From assembly GCF_019426345.1 (NCBI RefSeq), contig NZ_JAHLLW010000002.1, forward strand, positions 310,001 through 374,000: a stretch of 64,000 nt of DNA, read 5' to 3'. The position numbers were made by a program, and so were the translations under genes. Each line of letters begins with the position of its first letter. Position 1 is the first letter of the stretch. The stretch is from Marinomonas lutimaris. GTDB taxonomy: Bacteria; Pseudomonadota; Gammaproteobacteria; Pseudomonadales; Marinomonadaceae. This document shows positions 1 through 9,139 of this stretch, piece after piece. The notes below the pieces were generated by a model. It saw only the letters and a program-made list of their open reading frames with translations, did no database searches and had not been told where the DNA came from.

Positions 1-5
1 AACTT

Positions 6-1583
6 ATGTCGGCTTATTATCTGAAAAAGCCTCGAGTGGTTACTCACCCAGATGAACGCGTCAGTTTTGGCACATCCGGTCATCGCGGTAGTGCTTTTTC
101 GACCCGCTTCAATGAGAACCATATTTTAGCCATTGCTCAGGCGATTGCGGAATATCGCTTGTCCAAAAACATTACTGGTCCATTGTATTTAGGTAAGGAC
201 ACACACGCCTTATCGGAAGCCGCTTTTCAAACGACAGTGAGCGTGCTCACGGCCAATGGTGTTCGTGTACGAACTCAGTTAAACGGCGGCTATACGCCAA
301 CGCCGGTTATTTCCCATGCTGTGTTAACTCACAACAAAACACAAACAGACACTAGTGATGGTATTGTGATTACGCCTTCTCACAATCCACCAGAAGATGG
401 CGGTATTAAATATAATTCCAGCAAAGGTGGCCCAGCAGACAAAGATATTACCGATTGGGTAGCAAAAAGAGCGAATGAATTACTAGAGGCAAACCTTAAA
501 GGCATAAAACGCTTCTCTTTAGATGAAGTGGAAGCCAGCGGTTTAATAGAGCCTTTTGACTATATTAATCATTATGTGAACGATCTTGAAAATGTCATTG
601 ATATGAAAGCCATTGCTGATGCAAAGATTCGCATTGGTGTGGACCCGATGGGCGGCTCAGGCATTCATTACTGGGAACCTATCGCGAAAAAATACGGCTT
701 AGACATTACCGTCGTTAATAAAGAAGTCGATCCTACTTTCCGTTTTGTGCCGCTTGATAAAGATGGTCGCATCCGCATGGATTGTTCCTCACCTTACTCC
801 ATGCAAGGTTTGTTAAAGCTAAAAGATGACTTCGATATTGCAGTGGGTAACGATCCTGATTATGACCGTCATGGCATTGTGTGTGCAGGCTTTGGATTGA
901 TGAATCCAAATGCGTATTTAGCGGTTGCTATTGAGTACTTATCCCAGCACCGAAAGCTGTGGCCACAAGACATTCAATTTGGCAAAACGCTCGTTTCCAG
1001 TGGCATGATTGATCGTGTTGTAGCTGGTCTTGGTCGCAAGCTTTGTGAAGTGCCTGTTGGTTTTAAATGGTATGTAGAAGGCTTATACGAAGGCTCCATG
1101 GCGTTTGGTGGTGAAGAAAGTGCTGGAGCTTCTTTTCTACGTAAAGACGCAAGTGTTTGGACGACCGATAAAGATGGATTCATAATGGCGTTGCTTGCTG
1201 CCGAGATATTAGCGGTAACAGGTAAAGATCCACAGACACTGTATGAAACGCAAGTTTCCAACTATGGAAAGCCTTTTTACAAGCGTATCGATGTAGCTGC
1301 AACGACAGCTCAGAAAGCTTTATTGGGTGCGTTGGATGTAAAAGACGTGACGCAAACCGAGCTGGCTGGTGAAGAAATCATTTCAGTGCTGACTCACGCT
1401 CCAGGCAATAATGCGCCTATTGGTGGACTGAAAGTATCTACTGAAAATGGCTGGTTTGCTGCTAGACCATCAGGTACGGAAAACGTTTATAAAATCTATT
1501 TAGAGAGCTTTATATCAGAAGAGCATCTTGCCTCACTAGAAAGTGAGGCGAAAGCTTTAGTAGATAGTGTGCTAGGTAGTTAG
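6..1583 (+). CDS. pgm: Phosphoglucomutase (alpha-D-glucose-phosphate specific), probably 5'-truncated by window edge
   Basis: Interconverts glucose-1-phosphate and glucose-6-phosphate in the cytoplasm, linking glycolysis with sugar-nucleotide and glycogen synthesis. The four hallmark loops of the phosphohexomutase family are present: TPSHNP around residue 125 (phospho-serine), DPDYDRHG near residue 283 (Mg2+ binding), GGEESAG near residue 370 (sugar binding) and RPSGTE near residue 487 (phosphate binding). The visible ORF gives 525 residues, while E. coli Pgm has 546. The frame stays open to base 1, and its first codons line up with an internal stretch of E. coli Pgm (…AQYYVLKP), so the true start is probably about 20 codons before the window and the ATG at 6 is likely internal. 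A bidirectional terminator follows at 1614. Confidence 0.95.
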   Translation: MSAYYLKKPRVVTHPDERVSFGTSGHRGSAFSTRFNENHILAIAQAIAEYRLSKNITGPLYLGKDTHALSEAAFQTTVSVLTANGVRVRTQLNGGYTPTPVISHAVLTHNKTQTDTSDGIVITPSHNPPEDGGIKYNSSKGGPADKDITDWVAKRANELLEANLKGIKRFSLDEVEASGLIEPFDYINHYVNDLENVIDMKAIADAKIRIGVDPMGGSGIHYWEPIAKKYGLDITVVNKEVDPTFRFVPLDKDGRIRMDCSSPYSMQGLLKLKDDFDIAVGNDPDYDRHGIVCAGFGLMNPNAYLAVAIEYLSQHRKLWPQDIQFGKTLVSSGMIDRVVAGLGRKLCEVPVGFKWYVEGLYEGSMAFGGEESAGASFLRKDASVWTTDKDGFIMALLAAEILAVTGKDPQTLYETQVSNYGKPFYKRIDVAATTAQKALLGALDVKDVTQTELAGEEIISVLTHAPGNNAPIGGLKVSTENGWFAARPSGTENVYKIYLESFISEEHLASLESEAKALVDSVLGS

Positions 1584-1613
1584 TCTATATTCTACTTAGA
1601 TTGAATCTGTCAT

Positions 1614-1656
1614 AAAAAATGCCGTTTGTTCTTATAAATAGATAAGCGGCATTTTT
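1614..1656. terminator. Bidirectional rho-independent terminator between pgm and the spermidine-synthase-like gene
   Basis: Inverted repeat AAAAATGCCG … CGGCATTTTT with a loop of about 22 bases. An A-run on the left and a T-run on the right let it work for both convergent genes. Confidence 0.75.
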
Positions 1657-1682
1657 GTTTTCAGATAATAAGGTAAGTGACA

Positions 1683-2411
1683 TTAAATCTCTGACAACCT
1701 AGACAGCCATTTGCCTAATTGAAAGCCCATTTTATCACTGAGCTTTTGTGCGGCGGCTTTTAGTTCTTTGGCGTTATTGTTGTTCATTCTTTTGCCTGCG
1801 ATGATAACCCAGTTACCACTTCCCGTATCTAAGGCTCTGACATCGTTAAAGTGCTGCTTAATAACGGCGGTGAGGTCATGATTATTCTTTTGATCAATCC
1901 AGCAGTTTAAGGCTAACCAACCATCCTCTTTAATGTTTTTGGCGCAGTTTTCAATGAAACTTGTTTGGAGAACCGCACGGTCCATTCCTTCAGTGTTATA
2001 AAGATCCGTCATCAGCAAATCGACTTTCTTCGGCAAGCCTTCTGCCATATAGTCGATGCCATTGGCGACTTCTAAGTTGATGCGCTTGCCTCTGGGTAAT
2101 TTGAAATACATTTCCGCAGCGTCCATGACTTCTTGGCGTAGTTCTACAGCGGTGATATGAATAGCAGGAACCGTATGATGAAGCGCATTAAGCAAAGTGC
2201 CACCGCCAAGCCCTAAGATACACACTCGTTTTGGCTCACAAAACAACAAGGGTAGCATCATGGCTTGAGTGTATTCGTGCTGCAAAATATGTGGCGTAGA
2301 AAGGCGAATGCGGCTTTGTTCATCACCTTCGGCAAAAGACAGAATGCGGTATTGACCATCATCAAAAATGCGAATTGGGCCAAGTTCATCGGCGCTGTCA
2401 TGTAATAACAT
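1683..2411 (-). CDS. Spermidine synthase-like (polyamine aminopropyltransferase family) protein
   Basis: A 242-residue protein with a Rossmann methyltransferase-like core. The motif ILGLGGGTLLNAL at about residues 65-77 is the nucleoside-binding loop, and ITAVELRQEVMDAA supplies the acidic residue after strand 2. MTDLYNTEGM matches the DxY/D region of the aminopropyltransferase family. It is shorter than classical SpeE (about 288 residues) and seems to lack the full N-terminal beta-hairpin domain, so true polyamine synthesis is not assured; a related methyltransferase-like role is possible. AAGGA lies 6 bases before the ATG. Upstream on the same strand is ydiJ, but a strong hairpin at 2434-2459 separates them. 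Confidence 0.75.
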   Translation of the reverse strand: MLLHDSADELGPIRIFDDGQYRILSFAEGDEQSRIRLSTPHILQHEYTQAMMLPLLFCEPKRVCILGLGGGTLLNALHHTVPAIHITAVELRQEVMDAAEMYFKLPRGKRINLEVANGIDYMAEGLPKKVDLLMTDLYNTEGMDRAVLQTSFIENCAKNIKEDGWLALNCWIDQKNNHDLTAVIKQHFNDVRALDTGSGNWVIIAGKRMNNNNAKELKAAAQKLSDKMGFQLGKWLSRLSEI

Positions 2412-2433
2412 AGTGTTCCTTCAATAAAAATAG

Positions 2434-2459
2434 ATAAGGCTCGAATAACCGAGCCTTAT
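2434..2459 (-). terminator. Terminator of the ydiJ-like gene
   Basis: Perfect 10-bp stem (ATAAGGCTCG / CGAGCCTTAT) with a 6-base loop. On the minus strand it is followed by a T-rich stretch, and it lies between ydiJ and the next minus-strand gene. Confidence 0.8.
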
Positions 2460-2483
2460 TGATAAGCTTTAAGCATTTAAAAA

Positions 2484-5400
2484 TTACTCGACGCGTGCTT
2501 CTCTGAGATGCTTCAAGATTGCCTGCACTGGATGAGGAATGGCGACATCATCAAAACGTTTTGCTTGGCTACGGCAAGAATAGCCTGTTGCCACTAGCTT
2601 TCCGAGTAAACCAGGGTCGGTTACTTTTTCTTTCCAAGACAAGTCATAAATGGTTTTCGAGGTTTCTTTATTGGCGGTTTCATGACCATAAGTCCCCGCC
2701 ATGCCACAGCAACCGACGTTTTCTACTTTTAGTTCTAGGCCTAAAATACTGTAGACTTTTTGCCAGTCTTGAATTGACGCTGCCGCATTGGTTTTTTCTG
2801 TGCAGTGGGTCATTAAATGGTAAGTCGAGTCATCGCACATTAAAGGTTGCTTAATAAGATGCGCACTTTTCTTCATTAGCCATTCTTGCATCAACTGGAT
2901 GTTAGGTATTTGTCGAGTATCACTAAAAGCTTTGGTGTATTCTGAACGATAAGTCAGCGTCATCGAAGGATCAATGCCTATAAATGGCAAGCCATAGAAT
3001 GCCAAGCTTTGCAGCATATCTAAGTTCTTACGAGCAGTGCGGTTAAAAGCTTTCATGAAACCATGTACATGCAATGGTTTGCCATTAGGCATATAAGGCG
3101 CGAGATAAGCTTGGAAGCCTAGACGACTTAGAGTTTCCATAGTGTCTAGTACCAATTCGGTTTCAAAGTAACTGGTGAAAGCATCTTGCACCACAATTAC
3201 AGCGCGGGTGCGGTCTTTGGGACTTAACGATTCAATAGCCAGAGGTGTCGCTAGGCGAATGCCACGGCGAGACATTTCTTTTTTCAAATTGAGCTTGCTC
3301 AGTTTGGGGTTATCGGCCAAACCTATGTATTTGCTACTGAAGTGATTCACCCAACTACGGCTTACCAACCAATTGTATGGCTGCGGAAATATCGCCATGG
3401 TTGGCATCATGAATTCTAACGAGCCAATAAGATAATCTTTGGCAGGTCGCAAATAGCGGCTGTAGTAAAGCTCCAAGAATTTTGCTCTGAATTCTGGAAC
3501 ATCGACTTTAATTGGGCATTGTCCGACACAAGACTTACAAGCTAAACAGCCCATCATAGAATCATGTACTTCGTTGGAGAAGTCATAGTCTCCGCGACGT
3601 TTCGCTAGCGTGTTTTTAAGCCTTGGAAAGAAGCTGAAAAGAAAGTTGCTGTCTTTGGCGTCTTTGCTTGCTTTAACCGTATCTACGCCTTGCTGGCTCA
3701 TTCCACGTAGCCATTCGCGCATTAATGAGGCACGACCTTTTGGCGAGTGACGACGATCTCGGGTGCCTTTCCAGGAAGGGCACATGGCGTCATTGGGATC
3801 GAAGTTATAGCAGGCGCCGTTGCCATTACAGTACATGCCTTCTTGAAACTGATCACGATTCTGCAATGGAATCTGACGGTCAAATTGGCCACGTAACGGT
3901 ACAGCATCGATTTTTAATAGATCCGCACCGAGTTCAAACGGCGTGGCGATTTTACCAGGATTTAATTGGTTTCTTGGATCGAAAGCGCCTTTCACTTGTT
4001 GAACACTTGGGTAAAGTTCGCCAAAAAAAGCGGGGGCGTATTCAGAGCGAACGCCTTTACCATGTTCACCCCAGAGTAAGCCATTGTATTTCTGAGTGAG
4101 CGCAACTACTTTGTCGGTGATTTCGCGGATCATGGGCTCTTGGGATTCGTCTTTAAGATCAAGCGCAGGCCGAACATGCAGAACACCTGCATCAACATGA
4201 CCGAACATACCATATTGCACATTGTAACTGTCCAATACTTCACGAAATTCCATAATGAAATCGGCAAGGTTTTCAGGCGGCACGGCGGTGTCTTCAACGA
4301 ATGGAATAGGGCGTCTCTCTCCCTTGGCGTTACCGAGCAGACCAACCGACTTTTTACGCATTGCCCAGAGCTTGTTAACGTTGTCGTGCCCCATGGCAAT
4401 GGTATAACCCAACGTACTGCTTCCGCCTTGCGCAACTAAGGCATCAAGTTTGTCAGTGAGAATTTTGATTTTGTTAGCAACGTCTTGTTCATCATTGCCG
4501 GTGTATTCGACGAGGTTAATCCCTTGGATATTTTCTCCCGCTTTTTCTGGGAAAAACTCAGCAACAGAATTCCAAACGATATCGCCCTTTGCAAGACCAA
4601 GCACTTTTGAGTCGACGGTTTCGATAGAGGTTGGCTTGGCGGCGAGCAGTTCACGTGCATGACGAAGCGAGCCTTCAAAACTGTCATAGCGAATATTGAC
4701 CAGAGCCGCATAAGTCGGAATAGCCAGAAGATTTACCTTGGCTTCGACAATAAAACCTAACGTGCCTTCTGATCCGCAAAGCACCGAGTTCATATTGAAC
4801 TGGCCATCCTCTGTGCGAATGTGAGCCAAATCATAGCCGGTTAAACAGCGGTTAAGTTCAGGGAAGGTTTCTTTAATTTGTTGGGCTTTGCTTTTCTGAA
4901 TGTTATCAACAACACGGTGAGCGTGGGCAGAATAATCGCTACCACTTTGGATGTTAGTAAGTGTCTCGTCATCAATAGGAGAAGATTCTAATAGATGCCC
5001 ATCTAACAATACGGTTTTTAATTCAAGAACGTGGTCTCGCGTTTTTCCATACATTACCGAGCCTTGTCCGCTGGCATCGGTGTTGATCATGCCACCAATA
5101 GTCGCTCGGTTACTGGTAGATAACTCTGGTGCGAAAAATAAACCATGGGGCTTGATGGCTTTATTTAGTTGATCTTTTACCACACCAGCTTCAACACGAG
5201 CCCAACCTTCTTCGGGGTTAATTTCTAAAATACGGTTCATATGCTTGGATAGATCAATCACTAATCCATCCGTCAGCGACTGACCGTTGGTGCCAGTGCC
5301 GCCACCTCTAGGGCTTAACACAACATCGTTAAATTCTTCTTGGTTAGATAACTGCACCAACAACTGAATGTCTTGGGTATTTTTAGGGAAGATGACCCCT

Positions 5401-5558
5401 TGAGGTAATACTTGATAAATAGAGTTATCAGTTGAAAGGACAACACGGTTGGCATAATCAGGATTTGTATCGCCTGAAAATCCTGAAGCTTTCAGGCGTT
5501 CGATGAAAGAAAGGTATTTAGCCTGAATCGGTGAGACTTCAGAAAGCTTTGGAATCAT
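2484..5558 (-). CDS. ydiJ: FAD-binding and 4Fe-4S/CCG-domain oxidoreductase, YdiJ family (2-hydroxyacid dehydrogenase)
   Basis: Large 1024-residue flavoprotein, close in length to E. coli YdiJ (about 1018). Domains in order: an FAD-binding PCMH-type domain (about residues 50-280, with SPRGGGTGTNGQS and ATIGGMINTDASGQG), an FAD-linked oxidase C-terminal domain (to about 550, with GHVDAGVLHVRP and GEHGKG), a 4Fe-4S ferredoxin segment (CLACKSCVGQCP near residue 671), and a C-terminal cysteine-rich CCG domain (CCGMAGTYGHE near residue 948). The family oxidises 2-hydroxyacids such as D-lactate or D-2-hydroxyglutarate and passes electrons to the respiratory chain; which substrate is used here cannot be read from the sequence. 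GGAG lies 8 bases before the ATG. Confidence 0.9.
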   Translation of the reverse strand: MIPKLSEVSPIQAKYLSFIERLKASGFSGDTNPDYANRVVLSTDNSIYQVLPQGVIFPKNTQDIQLLVQLSNQEEFNDVVLSPRGGGTGTNGQSLTDGLVIDLSKHMNRILEINPEEGWARVEAGVVKDQLNKAIKPHGLFFAPELSTSNRATIGGMINTDASGQGSVMYGKTRDHVLELKTVLLDGHLLESSPIDDETLTNIQSGSDYSAHAHRVVDNIQKSKAQQIKETFPELNRCLTGYDLAHIRTEDGQFNMNSVLCGSEGTLGFIVEAKVNLLAIPTYAALVNIRYDSFEGSLRHARELLAAKPTSIETVDSKVLGLAKGDIVWNSVAEFFPEKAGENIQGINLVEYTGNDEQDVANKIKILTDKLDALVAQGGSSTLGYTIAMGHDNVNKLWAMRKKSVGLLGNAKGERRPIPFVEDTAVPPENLADFIMEFREVLDSYNVQYGMFGHVDAGVLHVRPALDLKDESQEPMIREITDKVVALTQKYNGLLWGEHGKGVRSEYAPAFFGELYPSVQQVKGAFDPRNQLNPGKIATPFELGADLLKIDAVPLRGQFDRQIPLQNRDQFQEGMYCNGNGACYNFDPNDAMCPSWKGTRDRRHSPKGRASLMREWLRGMSQQGVDTVKASKDAKDSNFLFSFFPRLKNTLAKRRGDYDFSNEVHDSMMGCLACKSCVGQCPIKVDVPEFRAKFLELYYSRYLRPAKDYLIGSLEFMMPTMAIFPQPYNWLVSRSWVNHFSSKYIGLADNPKLSKLNLKKEMSRRGIRLATPLAIESLSPKDRTRAVIVVQDAFTSYFETELVLDTMETLSRLGFQAYLAPYMPNGKPLHVHGFMKAFNRTARKNLDMLQSLAFYGLPFIGIDPSMTLTYRSEYTKAFSDTRQIPNIQLMQEWLMKKSAHLIKQPLMCDDSTYHLMTHCTEKTNAAASIQDWQKVYSILGLELKVENVGCCGMAGTYGHETANKETSKTIYDLSWKEKVTDPGLLGKLVATGYSCRSQAKRFDDVAIPHPVQAILKHLREARVE

Positions 5559-5931
5559 GTTTCATCTCCACAAATGATGAGTGCGCAGATTTTAACAAAT
5601 AAACGCCTGTTAGAGTGAATTTTCTGATGCGAAAAAAATTGCTGAACATACGCTAAAATTTCATAGGAATTAATATAATGCGTACAATCATGAGTAAAAA
5701 TGTTACCTATGAAAATCAAATTTTCGAAATTCTCGCAAGTGACAGGTAGTTGATATTTAACTGACTTCGTAAAGTAATACATTAATGCCACATGACTCGT
5801 TGCGCCGAAAACTAGGTGGTTAACTCCGAGTTTCAATTTTTCTTTTATATAGACTTGTTTATGTAGTCATCATTAATCGTATTTTGAATGATGCCTATAA
5901 ACATGCTAACCAAGATAAAAGGAGAAAAATT
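5559..5931. other. Intergenic region between divergent ydiJ and the 5932 gene
   Basis: 373 bases, AT-rich. A consensus TATAAT sits at 5674-5679 on the plus strand, but no convincing -35 element precedes it. No credible gene was seen: the possible minus-strand frame here has no ribosome binding site or recognisable motif. Confidence 0.4.
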
Positions 5932-6558
5932 ATGCCTATAACAGATAAATCTCAAATTTCTCAGGATGAAAAAGGTATCTGTGGTTTTACATCAATGATC
6001 CAGATGTTGATCGATAACCATAAATTAACGCTGAGTGATTTCATTCGTATTTATGGTACAAGTACGGCATTTGCTGATGAATGGCTAAGAATACAAATAG
6101 ACCACGACAGATTAGAACTTAATGCAAATGTTGCGACAGCGCTTAAACAATCTTTACTTTTTACTGGAGACTTTGGTGCAAAATATCAAATATCTCTAGA
6201 CCAGTTATTAAAGGAAAATCATTGGGACTGGAGTGAAAAACCTGGGTTTGCGCTCATACCTGAAGCAATCTGTGATTATGTTCTTAGAAAATTTCGTATG
6301 GAAATGATGATCGAAATTTACAGCCCTTATAAAACCATGGATCAGCTTTGGTCTAGTACAAGTAATAATCTAGGGGCTGGAATATATGGAATTATGACAG
6401 ATAATGGTGCAGGTCCTAATAAAGACCAAATTCAGCACTATATCTATATTGATAACAATGGTGTGCTGATGACGTGGCAAAAAACGGGTCAAACTGCTAA
6501 ACAGGCACTTATAGATAACGGCTTTACTAAAGTTGTGACAAGGCTTTATCCAAAATAA
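5932..6558 (+). CDS. Uncharacterised protein with possible cysteine-peptidase-like Cys/His pair
   Basis: 208 residues when started at the ATG at 5932, which has AAAGGAG 7-8 bases upstream; the longer frame from 5884 has no such site. I do not recognise a named family. Visible features are an N-terminal GICGFTSM segment (Cys followed by a hydrophobic helix, with a Gln a few residues before) and, near the C terminus, QHYIYIDNNGVLMTW. A Gln-Cys then His-Asn order is what papain-like or C39-like peptidases show, so a cysteine peptidase or transglutaminase-like fold is a reasonable guess, not a finding. No signal peptide or membrane segment. It is a single-gene unit followed by a strong terminator and lies beside the DUF2589 region, which carries a cell-wall hydrolase. 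Confidence 0.65.
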   Translation: MPITDKSQISQDEKGICGFTSMIQMLIDNHKLTLSDFIRIYGTSTAFADEWLRIQIDHDRLELNANVATALKQSLLFTGDFGAKYQISLDQLLKENHWDWSEKPGFALIPEAICDYVLRKFRMEMMIEIYSPYKTMDQLWSSTSNNLGAGIYGIMTDNGAGPNKDQIQHYIYIDNNGVLMTWQKTGQTAKQALIDNGFTKVVTRLYPK

Positions 6559-6600
6559 GTGACAGTAAAGCCTATCTGATATCATTGAATTTACTCACCA

Positions 6601-6633
6601 AAGCCAGTCATACCTTATGACTGGCTTTTTATT
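6601..6633 (+). terminator. Rho-independent terminator after the 5932 gene
   Basis: Perfect 11-bp stem AAGCCAGTCAT / ATGACTGGCTT with a 5-base loop, followed by a T-rich tail. Confidence 0.85.
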
Positions 6634-6989
6634 TAATAGACTAATATTTCTGCCAGCATGGCCCTTAGTTAAATAATCACTTACATATTAAAGGACCTGA
6701 TTCAATATGCGCTTTGGTTATTGATCCTAGGGACTGTATGAATAGTCATCTAAGTCTCAGGCTTTCAGAGAAAATCGGCAATTAAGACGTGATGTTGAAG
6801 GTACGGTAGTGCCTTTGAAATATCGTAAAGATGAGTAACTATTTCTCTGGGGCCCCCAAGGGCATGGTCTAAAAGCATGTATTCTTTGTTAAGCACTTCA
6901 TCAATAGGTCTCTATTGAGATGCAGTGTTTGCCTCGAATAGCAAGCTTTTATCCATGATGCCTACATAGATGTAGGCTATTAGGGGATT
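6634..6989. other. Gene-poor stretch, possibly holding decayed coding remnants
   Basis: About 350 bases without a complete gene. A short open stretch ending in TAA at about 6838 reads plausibly as a protein tail (…VEGTVVPLKYRKDE) but has no start or body, so it may be a relic. An 8-bp inverted repeat (GCCTACAT / ATGTAGGC, 6960-6977) sits just past the end of the minus-strand zinc-ribbon gene and could be a weak terminator, though no T-run follows. Confidence 0.35.
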
Positions 6990-7208
6990 TTATGACACTT
7001 GCCTAGCCTGATTAACAGCATTTTCACGTATGTGCTCAAATTTATTGAACGCTTGAGCCACTTTTTCGCTTTCCGAAAGGGAAAGAGAAATGGCGGTGCG
7101 ACATTCTGGGTTTGAGCATTTGAAACTTTGTCCCGCTAGGAGCAACATAGACTCCATAAAAATAGGCGAATGACAGTCAGGGCAATTAATTTGGATTTTG
7201 ACACTCAT
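6990..7208 (-). CDS. Small zinc-ribbon protein
   Basis: 72 residues. Two cysteine pairs, CPDC near residue 9 and CSNPEC near residue 31, form a likely zinc ribbon; the remainder is a polar helix. AAAGGAG is well placed before the ATG. It is the last gene of a four-gene minus-strand operon, 29 bases after the DUF2589 gene. Function unknown; zinc-ribbon partners of this kind often act in protein binding or as chaperone-like accessory factors, but nothing here decides that. Confidence 0.75.
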   Translation of the reverse strand: MSVKIQINCPDCHSPIFMESMLLLAGQSFKCSNPECRTAISLSLSESEKVAQAFNKFEHIRENAVNQARQVS

Positions 7209-7237
7209 TTTATTCTCCTTTTATCTACTATTTATGT

Positions 7238-7840
7238 TCAGTCTTTGGTGGGTAACGGAACCATGTTTTTAGTAAATATATCCAGAATGGCCGTCATGCC
7301 CTTGGGTAAGGGTAATTGACCTGCGGTAAGACTGACTTCATAGTTGGCGCCAGATGAGGCATTACCAGAATCCTTCCCTTTACTAGACAATGTACCGTGC
7401 AGTTCAGTATCAAATTCATGAGCTTTGTAATTGTTTGATATTCCTTTCGCATTGGAACGTTGTTGTCGCTCGCTAGAAGTTTCTCTAGTGAACTCACGTG
7501 AGCTTTTGACTTCCATTTGAAAAGAGATTTTTAGAGTTTCAATCGCCAGTGAGTTAATGGGTATTAGAGTCATCAACGGAATCGAAAAATCCATTTTAAC
7601 GGGTGATTTACTGTACGCCCCCTGAGCTGTGAGTACTTGTCTTTCCATTTGAAAGGTTATCATAATGGGCCGTAGGCTTTCGTCATCCTCAGAGATCTTT
7701 TCGAAGCAGTTGTTAATGATAAATTGTGTTTGGGATTGGGCAATCATGGCGTTCGCATCGGTCGCAGCTTTTAATGGCGCGCCAATGAGAGCCTTCATGG
7801 GCAATCCTGAAAATTGGTTAGCAATATTTTTTGTTGCCAT
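7238..7840 (-). CDS. DUF2589-like protein (paralogue 1)
   Basis: 200 residues, soluble, no signal peptide. It is clearly paralogous to the 8461-9105 product: both begin with an FSGLPMK…GAPLKAATDAN stretch, continue with TQF and a short charged segment, have a beta-rich core with LMTLIPINSLA, then a variable Ser/Lys-rich linker, and end with a TAGQLPLPKGMT-type motif. The overall pattern matches my memory of the DUF2589 family, which has no assigned function. AGGA lies before the ATG. It is third in the minus-strand operon. Confidence 0.75.
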   Translation of the reverse strand: MATKNIANQFSGLPMKALIGAPLKAATDANAMIAQSQTQFIINNCFEKISEDDESLRPIMITFQMERQVLTAQGAYSKSPVKMDFSIPLMTLIPINSLAIETLKISFQMEVKSSREFTRETSSERQQRSNAKGISNNYKAHEFDTELHGTLSSKGKDSGNASSGANYEVSLTAGQLPLPKGMTAILDIFTKNMVPLPTKD

Positions 7841-7878
7841 AATGTTTTTCCTACCTCTAATCCATATTTGAATATCAC

Positions 7879-8379
7879 CTAACCTGGTATTTGCGCTCTT
7901 AATGTTCGTTCGTAACCTTCAATTAGTCGTTTTAGCCCTTCAGGTGGTTCACTTCCTGTTAGTGTGATTTCGATCCGAGTGTTTGACGATTCCTGTTTCT
8001 CTCCTTTACCACCTAAGAGACTTTTTTTCTTGTTAGGATCGGGAAAGGAAACCATCAGTTTTCCGTCGGTATTTGTAGTGACTTCCAGTTCTGTTGAAAA
8101 TTTAACTTCTGTAATTCTAGGGGAAGAAATGGGACACAGAGCCAAAATGGGAATTTCGGCAGTGACATTTTCTATGCCATCTGCAGTACGACTGGGAAAT
8201 TCCATCGAGCAGGTTTTTGGTCTTAATACTGGTTCAGTATTATGAGGGTCTTTGGGATCATTTCTTTCTTCTTCATCAAAAAAACGTTTAATAAAGTCGA
8301 TAGTTTCACCTTCAACTGATTTTGCAGCGTCTTTTACGCTTTTATGTATTGCTCGCATTAATGCTTGAAATTCAATCAT
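7879..8379 (-). CDS. DUF2589-related protein (divergent middle member)
   Basis: 166 residues using the ATG at 8379, which follows AAAGGA at good spacing; a TTG start at 8400 would overlap that site and is rejected. An N-terminal helix leads into a beta-rich region with IPILALCPISSPRITEVKFS, the same layout as the LIPxNSLA region of its two neighbours, then a Lys/Ser-rich linker and a final helix (PEGLKRLIEGYERTL). It is therefore probably a diverged member of the same family that binds the paralogues or the same target. Second gene of the operon. Confidence 0.7.
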   Translation of the reverse strand: MIEFQALMRAIHKSVKDAAKSVEGETIDFIKRFFDEEERNDPKDPHNTEPVLRPKTCSMEFPSRTADGIENVTAEIPILALCPISSPRITEVKFSTELEVTTNTDGKLMVSFPDPNKKKSLLGGKGEKQESSNTRIEITLTGSEPPEGLKRLIEGYERTLRAQIPG

Positions 8380-8460
8380 GATGTTTGTCCTTTGCGTCAA
8401 TGAAATGAGTCAAAAAATGTAGTGGAAGCAGGCTAAACCTACTTCCACTAAGCTGAGGAA

Positions 8461-9105
8461 TTAGCCGCCAGCAGGAGGTGGTGTTGCACTATCGTCTTTC
8501 AACATGATTGGGTCGATGTTTTTAGTGAAGGCATTGATGATAGTTGTGACACCCGTTGGCAACGGAAGCTGACCGGCATGTACATCTACTTCATATTTTG
8601 CCTGATTAGAGGCTTCGTAATGTTCTTTCTGAGAAGAGGTTGATTTACTGTTATGGGAAACAGAACCATGTACCTCAACAGAAAACAGGCCAGCATTATA
8701 TTTCGCAGTAATGTCAGCTTTAGCCGCTGTTTCTTGTTCATTGCTGCTTTCATTATCTTTTGATGTGGAGCTTTTCACTTCCATTTCAAAGTGAATTTTT
8801 ACATCATCAACAGCCAATGAGTTCAGCGGAATCAAAGTGAGTAGGGGCAAGTTAAATTTCACCGTTGCGGTGGGTGGTGTCGCAGCGGTACCATCTTGTT
8901 TCACAATAGAGCGAGTGATGTTGAAAGAGACCATAATAGGCTCTAGATCATCCCCCTTTTTATCGAAGCAGGTGCTCAACATAAATTGCGTTTGAGTACG
9001 CGCCATCATGCCATTGGCATCCGTTGCGGCTTTCAGTGGTGCACCGAGTAAAGATTTCATCGGTAAACCGCTAAATTGCTGGGCCATTGAAACTAATCCA
9101 GACAT
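8461..9105 (-). CDS. DUF2589-like protein (paralogue 2)
   Basis: 214 residues, first gene of the minus-strand operon 9105 to 6990. It shares the FSGLPMKSLLGAPLKAATDAN start, the LLTLIPLNSLAVDDVKIHFEM core and the AGQLPLPTGVT ending with the 7238-7840 product; the tail is Pro/Gly-rich (PPPAGG). AGGAG precedes the ATG. No membrane segment, no signal peptide, no catalytic motif recognised. The tandem paralogue arrangement suggests a hetero-oligomeric assembly, which is inference only. Confidence 0.78.
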   Translation of the reverse strand: MSGLVSMAQQFSGLPMKSLLGAPLKAATDANGMMARTQTQFMLSTCFDKKGDDLEPIMVSFNITRSIVKQDGTAATPPTATVKFNLPLLTLIPLNSLAVDDVKIHFEMEVKSSTSKDNESSNEQETAAKADITAKYNAGLFSVEVHGSVSHNSKSTSSQKEHYEASNQAKYEVDVHAGQLPLPTGVTTIINAFTKNIDPIMLKDDSATPPPAGG

Positions 9106-9139
9106 AGTATTTCTCCTTGATTTTCAATTTTTGGGTAAT

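Noticed and set aside
4130-4711. Several 90-100-codon frames opposite or within ydiJ
   Set aside because: They lie within a well-supported 1024-residue gene and show no motifs or translation signals of their own.
5555-5836. 93-codon open frame on the minus strand upstream of ydiJ
   Set aside because: No ribosome binding site, no recognisable domain, and it overlaps the ydiJ start region; most likely random in AT-rich DNA.
6960-6977. Hairpin GCCTACAT/ATGTAGGC as a terminator of the zinc-ribbon gene
   Set aside because: No T-run follows on the minus strand, so it is kept only as a note in the intergenic entry.
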